DNA from: Corynebacterium sp.
Lineage (GTDB): Bacteria > Actinomycetota > Actinomycetes > Mycobacteriales > Mycobacteriaceae
Reading direction: 5' to 3'
Assembly: GCA_030530875.1 (NCBI GenBank)
Contig: JAUMUD010000006.1
Location: 1 to 64,000, forward strand
DNA length: 64,000 nucleotides
Of this stretch, positions 46,091 through 55,578 are shown piece by piece (the stretch's first letter is position 1; every line of letters begins with the position of its first letter). The notes beneath the pieces were generated by a model, which saw nothing but the letters and a program-made list of their open reading frames with translations, was not told the DNA's origin and did not search any database. The position numbers were made by a program, and so were the translations under genes.

Positions 46091-46984
46091 ATGAACCACT
46101 TGATCCTGGGCGAACAAGAGTTTTTCGCCGACCGTATTCGGCGTCAGCTTACCCAAAACCTACCGACCACAGTGATAAAAGCAAGTGAGCTAGTCCAGGA
46201 TCTCACTCCCATCGGCCCCACGCTTTTCGCGGAAGATCGGGCGGTAGTTGTTACCAATGTCCAGGATATTTCTAAGGCAACAATTCAGCCTCTGATCGAT
46301 GCTCTGGATGACCCACAACCAGGTCTTGTGATTGTGTTAATGCACAATGATAAAGGTCGCTTTAAGGCCGGTGTTGTGCCTGCCTTGAAGAAGAAGTGTG
46401 AAGTTCATCTCGTTCCAACTTTTGACTATAAGGAACGCGTCCCATGGGTGATGAAGGAATTCGCCGATAAGGGCGTGCGAATAAATAAAGAAATTGCCGA
46501 AACCGTTCTTGATGCCGTGGGCTCAGACCCGCGCGAGCTGGCCTCGGCTATTAGCCAGCTAGTGGCGGATACTGAAGGCCAGGTTACCGTTGGTGCTGTG
46601 CGCGCCTACTATGGTGCTACTGCTGAGGTGACTGGTTTCAATATTGCCGATGCCTTGGTTGTGGGCGATAGGGTAGGGGCTATTCGTGCTGCTCGTCGTG
46701 CCCTTCAAATTGGTGTGGCCCCTGCTTTGATTGTGGCGGCTCTCAATATGAAGTTCTCCATGATTGCCAAAGTGTATACATCGCGCCAGGCTCCGGCGGA
46801 TATTAAGGATGCTCCCTGGAAGATTAATCAGGCGATGAAACAAAGTCGCCGCTGGCCGGAGGCGTCGATAAGCCAAGCAATGGTGATTATCGCTGAATTG
46901 GATGCAGCCGTGAAGGGCCGCGGTGGCGAAGTCGAATTTGAGGTTGAGCGTGCCATTACGCGCATAGCGGCACTGGCAAAATAG
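46091..46984 (+). CDS. holA: DNA polymerase III subunit delta
   Basis: A clamp-loader subunit of 297 residues. The N-terminal AAA+-like fold lacks catalytic Walker residues, as expected of delta; LILGEQEFFADRI starts the domain, and the C-terminal collar has FNIADALVVGDRVGAIRAARRALQIGVAPALIVAALNMKF. The start is supported by TAAGGT (46078-46083) 7 nt upstream (leaderless type). The position between comEC and rpsT is conserved (Rv2413c). Confidence 0.93.
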   Translation: MNHLILGEQEFFADRIRRQLTQNLPTTVIKASELVQDLTPIGPTLFAEDRAVVVTNVQDISKATIQPLIDALDDPQPGLVIVLMHNDKGRFKAGVVPALKKKCEVHLVPTFDYKERVPWVMKEFADKGVRINKEIAETVLDAVGSDPRELASAISQLVADTEGQVTVGAVRAYYGATAEVTGFNIADALVVGDRVGAIRAARRALQIGVAPALIVAALNMKFSMIAKVYTSRQAPADIKDAPWKINQAMKQSRRWPEASISQAMVIIAELDAAVKGRGGEVEFEVERAITRIAALAK

Positions 46985-46989
46985 GCATG

Positions 46990-47016
46990 AAAAAAGGGGC
47001 TTGGCAGTGCCAAACC
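46990..47016 (-). terminator. Terminator after rpsT
   Basis: GGGGCTTGGCA pairs with TGCCAAACCCC around the centre G-T, one A-C mismatch, followed by T6 on the minus strand. It lies between the ends of converging holA and rpsT. Confidence 0.85.
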
Positions 47017-47032
47017 CCAGACAAGCCAATTA

Positions 47033-47296
47033 TTAGGCCATCTTGTTAACGAGAAGAGCCATAGCAGACTTCTTGTTAGCAGCGTTGTTGCGGTGCAGAA
47101 CGCCCTTAGAAACAGCCTTGTCCAGCTTGCGGGAAGCGTGGCGGAGCTGAGCCTCAGCTGCCTCCTTGTTGCCCTCAGCAACAATCTCACGGAGCTTGCG
47201 GATCTCGGTGCGAACCTCGCTCTTAACAGCCTGGTTGCGGAGACGAGCAGCCTCGTTGGTGCGGATACGCTTCTTCTGGGACTTGATATTAGCCAT
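47033..47296 (-). CDS. rpsT: 30S ribosomal protein S20
   Basis: An 87-residue, highly basic small-subunit protein: [37 protein letters not shown]... matches S20. It has a ~110-nt leader with a TATAAT -10 near 47417 and an AAGAGG ribosome binding site. Autoregulation by a leader is known for S20 in other bacteria; here it is only a possibility. Confidence 0.98.
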   Translation of the reverse strand: MANIKSQKKRIRTNEAARLRNQAVKSEVRTEIRKLREIVAEGNKEAAEAQLRHASRKLDKAVSKGVLHRNNAANKKSAMALLVNKMA

Positions 47297-47431
47297 GTGT
47301 AAAAATACCTCTTGGTTCTAGAAAATGAACAGAAAACTGCCACTCAGCTTGTCGTTAGTGGAGACGAACCCAAGGTCCTGCCCGCCATCACGCTAACCTG
47401 ATTTTGACAGCCCAGTTATTATATCAGAGTT

Positions 47432-47962
47432 TTAGCCCCAGCCATAGTCAGAACGCATGCGGGCGCTAATACGGTCAAAGCCGTTTTGGGGCATGATGGC
47501 TCCCTGGCGGCGAACGCCGCACTCTGAAATTTCAATAATCTTATCCAGGCGAAGCCAACAGGTACGACCCTTGGAATCCCACGGACCTGAGCCGATGTCC
47601 ATCCAATTCTTTTCACCCACATGCTCAGAATTAGGGGAAATTAGCTGGCCAAGCAGGGCGCGTTTGGTTCTGCCGACAACCAAAATGGCTCGCTCTTCTT
47701 GATTATTGTCCACCTTGATCCAGACAACCTCGCCCGGCTCAGCCTGGCCATCCATGGTTGGGGCATAGTACATGGCCAGGGGGATGCTCTCTGCACGATG
47801 GGTCGTAATATTCGTACTATTTCGCTGATGATTGCCATGGTGACCTGTGCCCATGTGGTCACTAATGTTGACCAGGGCTTTATCCACGTCTTCCTTACCT
47901 GGACCAAGGAAGACGCGGCGTAGGCGGGAGCGCCATACGGAACCAGCTTCGTCGGCATGCAT
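47432..47962 (-). CDS. PemK/MazF-like family protein
   Basis: A 176-residue protein. The C-terminal half reads GQAEPGEVVWIKVDNNQEERAILVVGRTKRALLGQLISPN, a PemK/MazF-type SH3-like barrel with the GEVVWI start and a conserved Arg. No antitoxin gene is adjacent, and the length (usual MazF is ~110) shows a ~65-residue N-terminal addition. Similar genes sit between rpsT and lepA in corynebacteria, so a toxin role is doubtful. The ATG at 47962 is supported by TAAAAT (47969-47974) 6 nt upstream. It is divergent from lepA. Confidence 0.8.
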   Translation of the reverse strand: MHADEAGSVWRSRLRRVFLGPGKEDVDKALVNISDHMGTGHHGNHQRNSTNITTHRAESIPLAMYYAPTMDGQAEPGEVVWIKVDNNQEERAILVVGRTKRALLGQLISPNSEHVGEKNWMDIGSGPWDSKGRTCWLRLDKIIEISECGVRRQGAIMPQNGFDRISARMRSDYGWG

Positions 47963-48043
47963 AGTGGAATTTTATCACGCACAATATAAGCTAAGATAGA
48001 AAGGTTAAAAGATTGAGGGTCGACGCGAAAGGGACAATCCACA

Positions 48044-49891
48044 ATGGCCAAAAATTTTGCTGAAGCTACGTTCACGGATCCAGCCAATATTCGTAACTTC
48101 TGCATCATTGCCCATATTGACCATGGTAAATCCACCCTGGCAGACCGCATTTTGCAGCTCACAGGTGTGGTTGATGCCCGCGATATGCGCGATCAGTATC
48201 TCGATAATATGGACATCGAGCGTGAGCGTGGCATTACTATTAAGGCCCAGAACGTGCGCCTCCCATGGGTGCCAAAGACCGGCAAGTATGCAGGCCAAGA
48301 AATTGTCATGCACCTGATTGATACCCCTGGCCACGTGGACTTTACCTATGAGGTGTCCCGTGCCCTTGAGGCCTGTGAGGGTGCAATTCTGCTGGTTGAT
48401 GCTGCTCAGGGTATTGAGGCGCAGACTCTCGCTAACCTCTATCTGGCCATGGATAATGACCTTGAGATTATCCCTGTGCTTAATAAGATTGACCTTCCTG
48501 CCGCCGACCCGGAGAAGTACTCCTTGGAAATCGCCAATATTATTGGCTGCGAACCAGAGGATGTGCTGCGTGTTTCTGGCAAGACCGGTGAGGGCGTGGA
48601 GGCTCTGCTGGATAAGGTCTGTGAGCTTGTTCCTGCTCCAACCAGCGAAGTTCCTGCTGATGCGCCTGCTCGCGCCATGATTTTCGACTCGGTCTACGAC
48701 ACCTACCGTGGTGTGGTCACCTATATTCGTATGGTTGATGGCAAGCTTGAGCCACGTCAGCGCATCAAGATGATGTCCACTGGTGCTACCCATGAGCTTC
48801 TTGAAATTGGTATTGTGAGCCCAACTCCAAAGAAGTGTGAAGGTCTTGGCCCTGGTGAGGTAGGCTACCTCATTACCGGTGTGAAGGATGTGCGTCAGTC
48901 CAAGGTGGGCGATACTGTGACCTGGGCACAGAAGGGTGCTGAGGAGCCACTCAAGGGCTATGCCGAACCAAAGCCAATGGTGTACTCCGGTCTTTTCCCA
49001 ATCTCCCAGGCTGATTATCCTGACCTGCGTGATGCCCTGGAAAAGCTCCAGCTCAATGATGCTGCTCTGACCTTCGAGCCTGAGACCTCGGTGGCCCTGG
49101 GCTTTGGTTTCCGCTGCGGCTTCCTTGGTCTGTTGCACATGGAAATTACCCGTGCACGTCTTGAGCGTGAGTTCGACCTCGACCTGATTTCCACCAGCCC
49201 AAGCGTGTCCTACCGTGTGGTTGCCGAAGATGGCTCTGAGCTCATGGTTCATAACCCATCTGACTGGCCAGCGGGTAAGCTCCGTGAGGTCTGGGAGCCA
49301 ATTGTGAATACCACCATCATTGTTCCAAGTGAATTTGTTGGTACCACCATGGAGCTTTGCCAGTCCAAGCGTGGCCAGATGAAGGGCATGGATTACCTCT
49401 CCGAGGACCGCGTGGAACTACGCTATATCATGCCTCTGGGTGAGATTATCTTCGACTTCTTTGACCTGCTTAAGAGCCGTACCCGTGGTTATGCTTCTTT
49501 GAACTATGAGGAAGCCGGTGAGCAGCAGGCTGACCTGGTCAAGGTGGATATTCTGCTTCAGGGTGATGCTGTGGATGCCTTCTCTGCCATTGTTCACCGT
49601 GATAATGCCCAGTGGTATGGCAATAAGATGACCGTGAAGCTCAAGGAACTGATTCCTCGCCAGCAGTTCGAGGTGCCAGTTCAGGCGGCTATCGGCTCCA
49701 AGATTATTGCCCGTGAGAATATTCGTGCCCTGCGTAAGGACGTTCTTGCCAAGTGCTACGGCGGCGACATTTCGCGTAAGCGTAAGCTGCTGGAAAAGCA
49801 GAAGGAAGGTAAGAAGCGTATGAAGTCCATCGGTTCGGTGAGTGTGCCGCAGGAAGCCTTCGTGGCTGCACTCTCCACGGATGAGAAGTAG
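48044..49891 (+). CDS. lepA: Elongation factor 4 (LepA)
   Basis: A translational GTPase of 615 residues. G domain: [15 protein letters not shown] (G1), RGITIKAQ (G2), DTPGHVDF (G3) and NKIDLP (G4). The LepA-specific C-terminal domain includes [24 protein letters not shown]. It catalyses back-translocation and ribosome biogenesis steps under ionic stress. A TAAGAT -10 (47992-47997) gives a ~40-nt leader, and AAAGGGA is the ribosome binding site. The GGGGG-poor promoter lies head-to-head with the PemK-like gene. Confidence 0.97.
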   Translation: MAKNFAEATFTDPANIRNFCIIAHIDHGKSTLADRILQLTGVVDARDMRDQYLDNMDIERERGITIKAQNVRLPWVPKTGKYAGQEIVMHLIDTPGHVDFTYEVSRALEACEGAILLVDAAQGIEAQTLANLYLAMDNDLEIIPVLNKIDLPAADPEKYSLEIANIIGCEPEDVLRVSGKTGEGVEALLDKVCELVPAPTSEVPADAPARAMIFDSVYDTYRGVVTYIRMVDGKLEPRQRIKMMSTGATHELLEIGIVSPTPKKCEGLGPGEVGYLITGVKDVRQSKVGDTVTWAQKGAEEPLKGYAEPKPMVYSGLFPISQADYPDLRDALEKLQLNDAALTFEPETSVALGFGFRCGFLGLLHMEITRARLEREFDLDLISTSPSVSYRVVAEDGSELMVHNPSDWPAGKLREVWEPIVNTTIIVPSEFVGTTMELCQSKRGQMKGMDYLSEDRVELRYIMPLGEIIFDFFDLLKSRTRGYASLNYEEAGEQQADLVKVDILLQGDAVDAFSAIVHRDNAQWYGNKMTVKLKELIPRQQFEVPVQAAIGSKIIARENIRALRKDVLAKCYGGDISRKRKLLEKQKEGKKRMKSIGSVSVPQEAFVAALSTDEK

Positions 49892-49901
49892 TATTGAAAT
49901 T

Positions 49902-50309
49902 ATGTTGAGTCACCCAGCCGTCCGCGATGCCGCGCTATTGATACTGCGTCTAGCAGTTGGTGTAGTTTTCGTAGCCCACGGCTGGGATATTCTTTTTCAC
50001 ACGGGCATTATTGAAACCGCCGGTCAATTCAGTGCCGTTGGTGTGCCCGATGCGAAAATTGCTGCCTATGTGGCCTGTGCCGTGCAGCTAGTCTGTGGAT
50101 TGGGTGTTCTGCTCGGCTTTATTACAGCTCTTTTTGCTGGATGCTTGGCTATCTTTATGGGTGCGGCTTTCTATTTTGTCCACCTTGGCCACGGCATCTT
50201 TGTGAACCAGGGCGGTGCCGAATATGTCATGGTCATGTTTGCCGCCCTACTTGCCATTGTTGTTTTCGGTCCTGGTCGGGCTAGCGTGGATGGGGTACTG
50301 ACACGATGA
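49902..50309 (+). CDS. DoxX-family membrane protein
   Basis: A 135-residue, four-helix integral membrane protein: AALLILRLAVGVVFVAHGWDILF, VACAVQLVCGLGVLLGFITALFAG, AIFMGAAFYFVH and VMVMFAALLAIVVFG. These are typical of DoxX, which in mycobacteria belongs to a membrane oxidoreductase complex that handles thiol and radical stress. ATG 49902 is supported by TAGTAT (49889-49894), 7 nt upstream, whose first three bases are the lepA stop codon. It overlaps the next gene by 4 nt, so both are co-translated. Confidence 0.88.
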   Translation: MLSHPAVRDAALLILRLAVGVVFVAHGWDILFHTGIIETAGQFSAVGVPDAKIAAYVACAVQLVCGLGVLLGFITALFAGCLAIFMGAAFYFVHLGHGIFVNQGGAEYVMVMFAALLAIVVFGPGRASVDGVLTR

Positions 50310-50935
50310 TTAGTTGTGAGCAGATCCAAGCTGCACTTTCCGCCCGTATGGATGGGGAACAACCGCAGCTAGCCGATGATGTTATTGACGCTCATGTTGC
50401 CGGCTGTGAGGAGTGCAAGGCCTTCCAGGAACAAGCAGAACTCCTTCAAAGTCACTTCACTGTTGCTGCTGAAGCGCGGCCCCCGGAAACACTCTCTGCC
50501 TCGATTTTGGCTGGGGTGGAAGAGGAGCGTCGCAAGCAAGCTGCCACCAGATTCATGCAACTGGTCTGGGGTCGCATCGGGCTTGTGCTCACCGGTATTG
50601 GCTTCCTCTGGTTGGCCGTGCGGGCACTGATGGTGAGCGCCATGGATGAAACTGGTGTCACCATGGATGGTGCGGCTCTGCGATTAAGCCTCGGTGTGGG
50701 ACTTTTCTTCGCTGCCTGGCGTCCGCGCCTGGCCGGTGGAATGTTCCCCGTCTATGCTGCACTCTGGTCCTTTAGCATCGGCTTCCACATGAAGGAAATC
50801 TTCTTCGGTGGCTTTGATATGCGAATCCTGATGCTGCTCCCAGCGGTCATTTTCCTGGCCTGGGTATGGCTGGTGGATTATGGTATTGATGCCTTCAAGT
50901 ACAGCTGGCGCCAACTCGGTTCCCGTAGCCTTTAA
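50306..50935 (+). CDS. Zinc-finger (zf-HC2) membrane protein, anti-sigma-like
   Basis: A 209-residue protein. The N-terminal cytosolic domain contains H-x3-C-x2-C (DAHVAGCEECKAF), the ZAS/zf-HC2 anti-sigma motif, followed by about four hydrophobic segments (RIGLVLTGIGFLWLAVRALM; LRLSLGVGLFFAAW; VYAALWSFSIGFHM; ILMLLPAVIFLAWVWLV). The usual partner sigma factor is not adjacent; DoxX is. The function may be redox or zinc sensing at the membrane (inference). It is followed by a terminator. Confidence 0.82.
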   Translation: MISCEQIQAALSARMDGEQPQLADDVIDAHVAGCEECKAFQEQAELLQSHFTVAAEARPPETLSASILAGVEEERRKQAATRFMQLVWGRIGLVLTGIGFLWLAVRALMVSAMDETGVTMDGAALRLSLGVGLFFAAWRPRLAGGMFPVYAALWSFSIGFHMKEIFFGGFDMRILMLLPAVIFLAWVWLVDYGIDAFKYSWRQLGSRSL

Positions 50936-50942
50936 ACCACAA

Positions 50943-50971
50943 AAGCTCCCTTCAAAAATGAAGGGAGCTTC
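50943..50971 (+). terminator. Terminator after the zf-HC2 gene
   Basis: AAGCTCCCTTCA pairs with TGAAGGGAGCTT around an AAAA loop; the following sequence is only moderately T-rich. It also faces the end of pmt on the other strand. Confidence 0.75.
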
Positions 50972-50990
50972 GCTGTTTTCTGGGGCTGGT

Positions 50991-52664
50991 TTACTTCCAA
51001 CTTGGGAGCCACATCAGGCTGTTATACCAACTGGTTGGGACCATGTATCCGTAGAGGATTGGGGACCAGTAGATGAATGCTGCGACCACGAGACCGATAT
51101 AGCAGCAGACAACCAGGGAACCAGGGGTTAGGCCCAAACGGCCGAAGAAAATACGCCAATTGCCCTTTGGCTGAGTCACTTCTTTGCCCTCCGCCATGGC
51201 CGCAGCCTGCTCGGCCACATGTGCCTCGGTGGCTGCCTTGGCCATTGCTGGCCAGTCCTTACCGCGACCCCACATATCATGGCAGGCCATGGCAATCATG
51301 ACGATGGTGAATGGGATAAGGGCAGCAGCGTAGAAGAAGTACATCTGACGACCGAAGTTGGTGAACCATGGGAGCCAGCCGGCACCGAAGGCAATCAGCG
51401 GAAGAATATAGCGCTGGCGGCGACGGATAACGCAGGAGTACAGGGCCCAGGCAATGGCAGGAACGGTAAGCCACCAAATAGCTGGGGTACCGAAGAGATA
51501 AATCATGCCAGAGCAGTTCTGATCGCCCATGCACTTGCCGGTGGAGGAGTAGTACAGAATTGGGCGGGATGCGACCAACCAGGACCATGGCTTGGATTCC
51601 CATGGGTGGTAGTGGCCATTGGCATTGGTTAGCGATGCATGGAACTTCAGCACCGACTGGTGGTAATAAACCCAGTTGCCCAGAGAATCAGGCAGGTGGG
51701 AAGCCCAACCAGTAACAACGCCTTCCTTGATGGCATGGCGATAAACCGCAGTCTCATCGGAGAACCATGCACGCCAGCTCCAGACATAAACCAGAACTGG
51801 GATCAACAGGAGGGAACCAAGAGCTGGGAGGACGTCGAAAAGCAAAGCACCGAAGAAGGCGCGATCAACCTGGTACTTGCGGCGCAGGTACCAGTCGAGG
51901 CAGACGCTGAGCACGCCGAAGAAGGCGATGTAGTAGAGGCCCGACCACTTCACGGAGAGGGCGCAGCCAATCATGACGCCTTCGGTGAAGCGCCACCAGC
52001 GGAAGCCGAAGCGTGGGCCGAATTGGGAGCCCCACTCGCCCTTGAACTGGAAATATGCTTCGTGGATACGGCGGTGCATCTGGTTGAAGTCATTGGCGGC
52101 GCAGACTGCGGCGGCAACGATGAAGAGCACCTGGAAGATGTCCAACATGCCGAAGCGTGAGGTTACAAGGAGCACGCCATCGCAGACGCCAAGAATACCG
52201 GCGATAATCATTGGCATGCGTGAAGTGGCAAGCTGACGAGCAAGAATCATAATGAGAAGTACAGTGATGGTGCCGCAAATGGCGGCCATCAGACGCCAAC
52301 CCATTGGGGAGTAACCGAAGAAAAACTCGCCGATGGCAATAATTTGCTTAGCTAGCGGCGGGTGCACAACCAGGCCATAACCTGGGTTGAGTTCAATACC
52401 ACCGGTGATGAAATTTGAGGCGTCCTTGACCATGTCATAGGCCTGTGGGACGTAGTGCTTTTCATCGAAAATTGGGGTGCCGGTAGCGGTCGCCTTGGTA
52501 ATACGGAAAAAGCGGGTTACCAGCGTAATTAGTGTAAAAATTACCAGGATCCATGCATCCTGGCGGGTCCACGGCATACTGCGGGGAACGCGAAGTTTCA
52601 CCGCTTGTCGTGGCTTATTCTTTTTGGGAATTGAGAGTCTCGTGGCTATAGTCACGGATACCAT
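50991..52664 (-). CDS. pmt: Protein O-mannosyltransferase (PMT, GT39)
   Basis: A polyprenol-phosphate-mannose-dependent glycosyltransferase that mannosylates exported proteins as they leave the membrane; 557 residues, about 10-11 helices. The first extracytoplasmic loop holds the acidic catalytic motif FDEKHYVPQAY. The N-terminal ~30 residues are basic and cytosolic. The GTG at 52655 may be the true start: TAGAAT on the minus strand (52663-52668) lies exactly 7 nt before it, whereas nothing suitable precedes the ATG at 52664. Gene order pmt-rsmI (divergent) matches Rv1002c/Rv1003. Confidence 0.92.
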   Translation of the reverse strand: MVSVTIATRLSIPKKNKPRQAVKLRVPRSMPWTRQDAWILVIFTLITLVTRFFRITKATATGTPIFDEKHYVPQAYDMVKDASNFITGGIELNPGYGLVVHPPLAKQIIAIGEFFFGYSPMGWRLMAAICGTITVLLIMILARQLATSRMPMIIAGILGVCDGVLLVTSRFGMLDIFQVLFIVAAAVCAANDFNQMHRRIHEAYFQFKGEWGSQFGPRFGFRWWRFTEGVMIGCALSVKWSGLYYIAFFGVLSVCLDWYLRRKYQVDRAFFGALLFDVLPALGSLLLIPVLVYVWSWRAWFSDETAVYRHAIKEGVVTGWASHLPDSLGNWVYYHQSVLKFHASLTNANGHYHPWESKPWSWLVASRPILYYSSTGKCMGDQNCSGMIYLFGTPAIWWLTVPAIAWALYSCVIRRRQRYILPLIAFGAGWLPWFTNFGRQMYFFYAAALIPFTIVMIAMACHDMWGRGKDWPAMAKAATEAHVAEQAAAMAEGKEVTQPKGNWRIFFGRLGLTPGSLVVCCYIGLVVAAFIYWSPILYGYMVPTSWYNSLMWLPSWK

Positions 52665-52704
52665 TCTATGTTAATAAGTTGTCAGGAGATATATCATTAG
52701 CCTT

Positions 52705-53553
52705 ATGAGTTCCTCTATATCTCTTCCAAAGGGCATTATTATCGCCGCGACGCCACTCGGAAATATTGATGATGCCTCGCCCCGGCTTAGGGCTGCGCTG
52801 GCTCAGGCGACTGTTGTTGCTGCGGAAGACACGAGGAGGACGAAGAATCTTGCCCAGGCCTTAGGCGTGCAAATTAGTGGCCAGGTAATTTCAAATTTTG
52901 ACCACAATGAGGCTTCCCGCGTGCCGATGCTTCTGGAAGCAGCACAGACTGGCACGGTGCTTGTAGTGACTGATGCTGGTATGCCGAGCGTCTCAGACCC
53001 TGGCTTCCCACTTGTTGAGGCTGCCTATGATGCAGGTGTTCCTGTGACCTGTTTCCCTGGCCCATCGGCTGTACCAACTGCGCTGGCTCTGAGTGGTTTT
53101 GGTGTGGGGCACTTTATCTTTGATGGCTTTGCGCCACGCAAGAAGGGTGCGCGTGAGGCTTGGCTGCAGAGCCTTGTGGGGGAGAAGCGGGCCGTGTGCT
53201 TCTTTGAATCCCCACACCGTATTGCTGCCACCCTCGAGGACATTGCGCGTATTTTGGGCGATGCCCGGCGCGTGGCGGTGTGCCGTGAGCTCACCAAGAC
53301 CTATGAGGAGGTTCGCCGTGGTGTTCCTTCGGAGATGGCTGCGTGGGCTGCCGAGGGTGTGAAGGGTGAAATCTCTGTTGTTATTGAAGGTGCCTCGGAA
53401 GTGGTCCAAGAGGTTGATTTTGATTCGGCTGTGGCGGAGGTTGTGGCGAAGGCGAATGAGGGCATGCGCCTGAAAGCTGCAGCTGAGGAGGTTGCTAATG
53501 CCACAGGTTTGAGTAAAAAGGAGCTCTATAACGCGGCTGTTGCAGTTAAATAA
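52705..53553 (+). CDS. rsmI: 16S rRNA (cytidine-2'-O)-methyltransferase RsmI
   Basis: A 282-residue SAM-dependent tetrapyrrole-methylase-fold enzyme that methylates C1402 of 16S rRNA. Motifs: GIIIAATPLGNIDDASPRLRAAL, AAEDTRRTKNLAQALG, VTDAGMPSVSDPGFPLV, FPGPSAVPTALALSG, ESPHRIAATLEDI. ATG 52705 has TATCAT (52692-52697) 7 nt upstream, a leaderless arrangement. It is followed by the betP region. Confidence 0.95.
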   Translation: MSSSISLPKGIIIAATPLGNIDDASPRLRAALAQATVVAAEDTRRTKNLAQALGVQISGQVISNFDHNEASRVPMLLEAAQTGTVLVVTDAGMPSVSDPGFPLVEAAYDAGVPVTCFPGPSAVPTALALSGFGVGHFIFDGFAPRKKGAREAWLQSLVGEKRAVCFFESPHRIAATLEDIARILGDARRVAVCRELTKTYEEVRRGVPSEMAAWAAEGVKGEISVVIEGASEVVQEVDFDSAVAEVVAKANEGMRLKAAAEEVANATGLSKKELYNAAVAVK

Positions 53554-53639
53554 TTGTTATGGCTTTGTTATCTTTTATTACTTTTACCTGGTTATTTAGG
53601 AATTTCATGCAGTAAATATGCGTAACATCTCGATAACAA
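53554..53639 (+). promoter_or_regulatory. Two pairs of 11-bp-period repeats upstream of betP
   Basis: TTGTTAT-N4-TTGTTAT at 53554-53571 and, on the other strand orientation, GTAACAT-N4-ATAACAA at 53622-53639. Each pair has a centre-to-centre distance of exactly 11 bp (one helical turn), as in actinobacterial MtrA binding sites. MtrA is known to activate betP in C. glutamicum; direct binding here is inference. Confidence 0.6.
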
Positions 53640-53710
53640 TCTGAAAATAAGTTGCGTTTTCATGCTGGTGAGTTTTGATTTATTTCCTGGATTCATTCAT
53701 GCTTATATAC

Positions 53711-55510
53711 ATGAACCAATCCGACCCAATTAAGAAGACTACGCCGCAGCAGTTGGCTGCCGCGCAGCATGAGCCTGCTCCTCATGCTGATTTGTCCGAA
53801 ACGGCCGGTGAGGCGATTTCCGCCACCCAACAGCTGGCCGCGATGCTCGATCAGAAGCATGATATCCCGGCAGATAATGCCGTGACGACTTCTGACTATG
53901 AATATGACGAAGACCATCCCGCAGTGGACTGGAAAGTCGTCGGACCAACCCTCGCGATTATCCTTGCAGTGGTGGTCTGGGGTCTTGCGAGTCCAAGCAA
54001 CTTCACTGACTTTGCCGCAAATGCGCTGGCATGGGTAGTGGATAGTTTTGGTTGGGCATTCGTGCTATTCAGCTCCATGTTTGTGCTATTTACCCTTGGT
54101 ATTGCCGTATCTCGCTTTGGTAATATCCGCCTAGGTGGCGATAAAGAAGGACCAGAATTTAGCACCATGAGCTGGATTGCCATGATGTTCGCTGCTGGTA
54201 TGGGCATTGGCCTGATGTTCTACGGCACCACTGAGCCTTTGACCTTCTACCGTAATGGCGTTCCTGGCCATGAGCCAGGCAATGTCTCTACGGCTTTCGC
54301 TCAGACTATGTTCCACTGGACCCTGCACCCATGGTCTATCTATGCCATTGTTGGTTTGGCTATTGCCTATAGTACGTACCGTATGGGGCGAAAGCAGTTG
54401 ATTAGTGCGGCTTTTACCCCGCTTATCGGTGAGAAACATGCTGAAGGCTGGGTTGGACGAATCATTGACATTCTCTCGATTATTGCCACCGTCTTTGGTA
54501 CTGCTGCTTCTCTTGGTATTGGTGCAACACAGATTGGTGCCGGCCTTGACCGCGCCGGGCTCGTTCATAATCCAAGTATGAAGGTAATTATTGGCATTGT
54601 CGTCATTCTGACCGGCGCGTATATTATCTCTGCGGTTAGTGGCGTGGGTAAAGGAATCCAGTATATTTCTAATGCCAATATGGTGATTGCAGCCATCCTT
54701 GCGCTCTTCGTCTTTGTGCTCGGTCCAACTATCAATATTCTGAATATCTTCCCGACTGCACTGGGCTCCTATTTTGATCTCTTCTTTGAGATGGCCTCGC
54801 GCACTGGTGATAGCTCTGGTGATAATGTGGCAAGCTGGCTTTCTTCCTGGACTATCTTCTATTGGGCGTGGTGGATTTCCTGGAGCCCATTTGTGGGTAT
54901 GTTTGTGGCTCGAATTTCTCGTGGCCGGACTATTCGTGAGTTCCTCATCGGCACTGTCATTGTCCCATCCATCCTCTCTGTCGTGTGGTTCTCTATTTTC
55001 GGTGGCTCTGCGACTCACCTCGAGCGAATTGGCCACTCCATTTGGGGTGAGGGTGACTCCAAGTCTCAGCTCTTTGACCTGCTGCACACCATGACGGGTG
55101 GCTTCATCGCCGGTATTGTAGCCATGATTCTGTTGGCTACCTTCTTCATTACCTCTGCGGACTCCGCTTCTGCAGTAATGGGCACTCTTAGCCAGCACGG
55201 GCGCCTTGACCCATCTGGTTGGGTAGCCGCATTCTGGGGTATTTGTACTGCTGCGATTGGTATCACCTTGCTGGTTACCGGTGGCACCAGTTCGCTCACC
55301 AACCTGCAGTATGTGACCATTATTGTGGCGAGCCCGTTCCTGCTCATCATTGTTGGCCTGATGTTTGCCACAATCAAGGGCCTGCTAGAAGACCCAATTT
55401 ATCTTGACCAGCGTGAGCAACAGCGCTTTGCCATGAAACTGGCACGTGAACGCCGAATTCATGCTGAAGCGGTACGGCGCGAATGGAAGAAACATCATCA
55501 TTGGGACTAA
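53711..55510 (+). CDS. betP: BCCT-family osmolyte carrier, BetP-like
   Basis: A sodium-coupled compatible-solute importer of 599 residues, 12 membrane helices. The glycine-rich helix [20 protein letters not shown] and the aromatic box helix [21 protein letters not shown] are family hallmarks; [14 protein letters not shown] follows. The N-terminal ~70 residues are acidic and the last ~45 are strongly basic ([20 protein letters not shown]), the two tails that sense osmotic stress in C. glutamicum BetP. The location after rsmI supports betP, but EctP/LcoP-like substrate range is possible. I use ATG 53711; ATG at 53699 is an alternative. Confidence 0.85.
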   Translation: MNQSDPIKKTTPQQLAAAQHEPAPHADLSETAGEAISATQQLAAMLDQKHDIPADNAVTTSDYEYDEDHPAVDWKVVGPTLAIILAVVVWGLASPSNFTDFAANALAWVVDSFGWAFVLFSSMFVLFTLGIAVSRFGNIRLGGDKEGPEFSTMSWIAMMFAAGMGIGLMFYGTTEPLTFYRNGVPGHEPGNVSTAFAQTMFHWTLHPWSIYAIVGLAIAYSTYRMGRKQLISAAFTPLIGEKHAEGWVGRIIDILSIIATVFGTAASLGIGATQIGAGLDRAGLVHNPSMKVIIGIVVILTGAYIISAVSGVGKGIQYISNANMVIAAILALFVFVLGPTINILNIFPTALGSYFDLFFEMASRTGDSSGDNVASWLSSWTIFYWAWWISWSPFVGMFVARISRGRTIREFLIGTVIVPSILSVVWFSIFGGSATHLERIGHSIWGEGDSKSQLFDLLHTMTGGFIAGIVAMILLATFFITSADSASAVMGTLSQHGRLDPSGWVAAFWGICTAAIGITLLVTGGTSSLTNLQYVTIIVASPFLLIIVGLMFATIKGLLEDPIYLDQREQQRFAMKLARERRIHAEAVRREWKKHHHWD

Positions 55511-55518
55511 ATCGTGCA

Positions 55519-55548
55519 GGGCCTGAGTTGCTGAACTCGGGCCCTTTG
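55519..55548 (+). terminator. Terminator after betP
   Basis: GGGCCTGAGTT pairs with AACTCGGGCCC (one G-U) around a GCTG loop, followed by a short T-run. The loop also supplies the TTGCTG -35 of the next gene. Confidence 0.85.
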
Positions 55549-55556
55549 CTTATACT
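55528..55556 (+). promoter_or_regulatory. Promoter of the ABC-F gene
   Basis: TTGCTG (55528-55533) and TATACT (55551-55556) with a 17-bp spacer predict a start near 55563 and a leader of about 95 nt. Confidence 0.5.
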
Positions 55557-55578
55557 TAGGTCGATTTATTTCCTACGC

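Noticed and set aside
47432..47962. PemK-like gene as half of a toxin-antitoxin pair
   Set aside because: No antitoxin ORF lies beside it, and the same gene occurs alone at this position in relatives.
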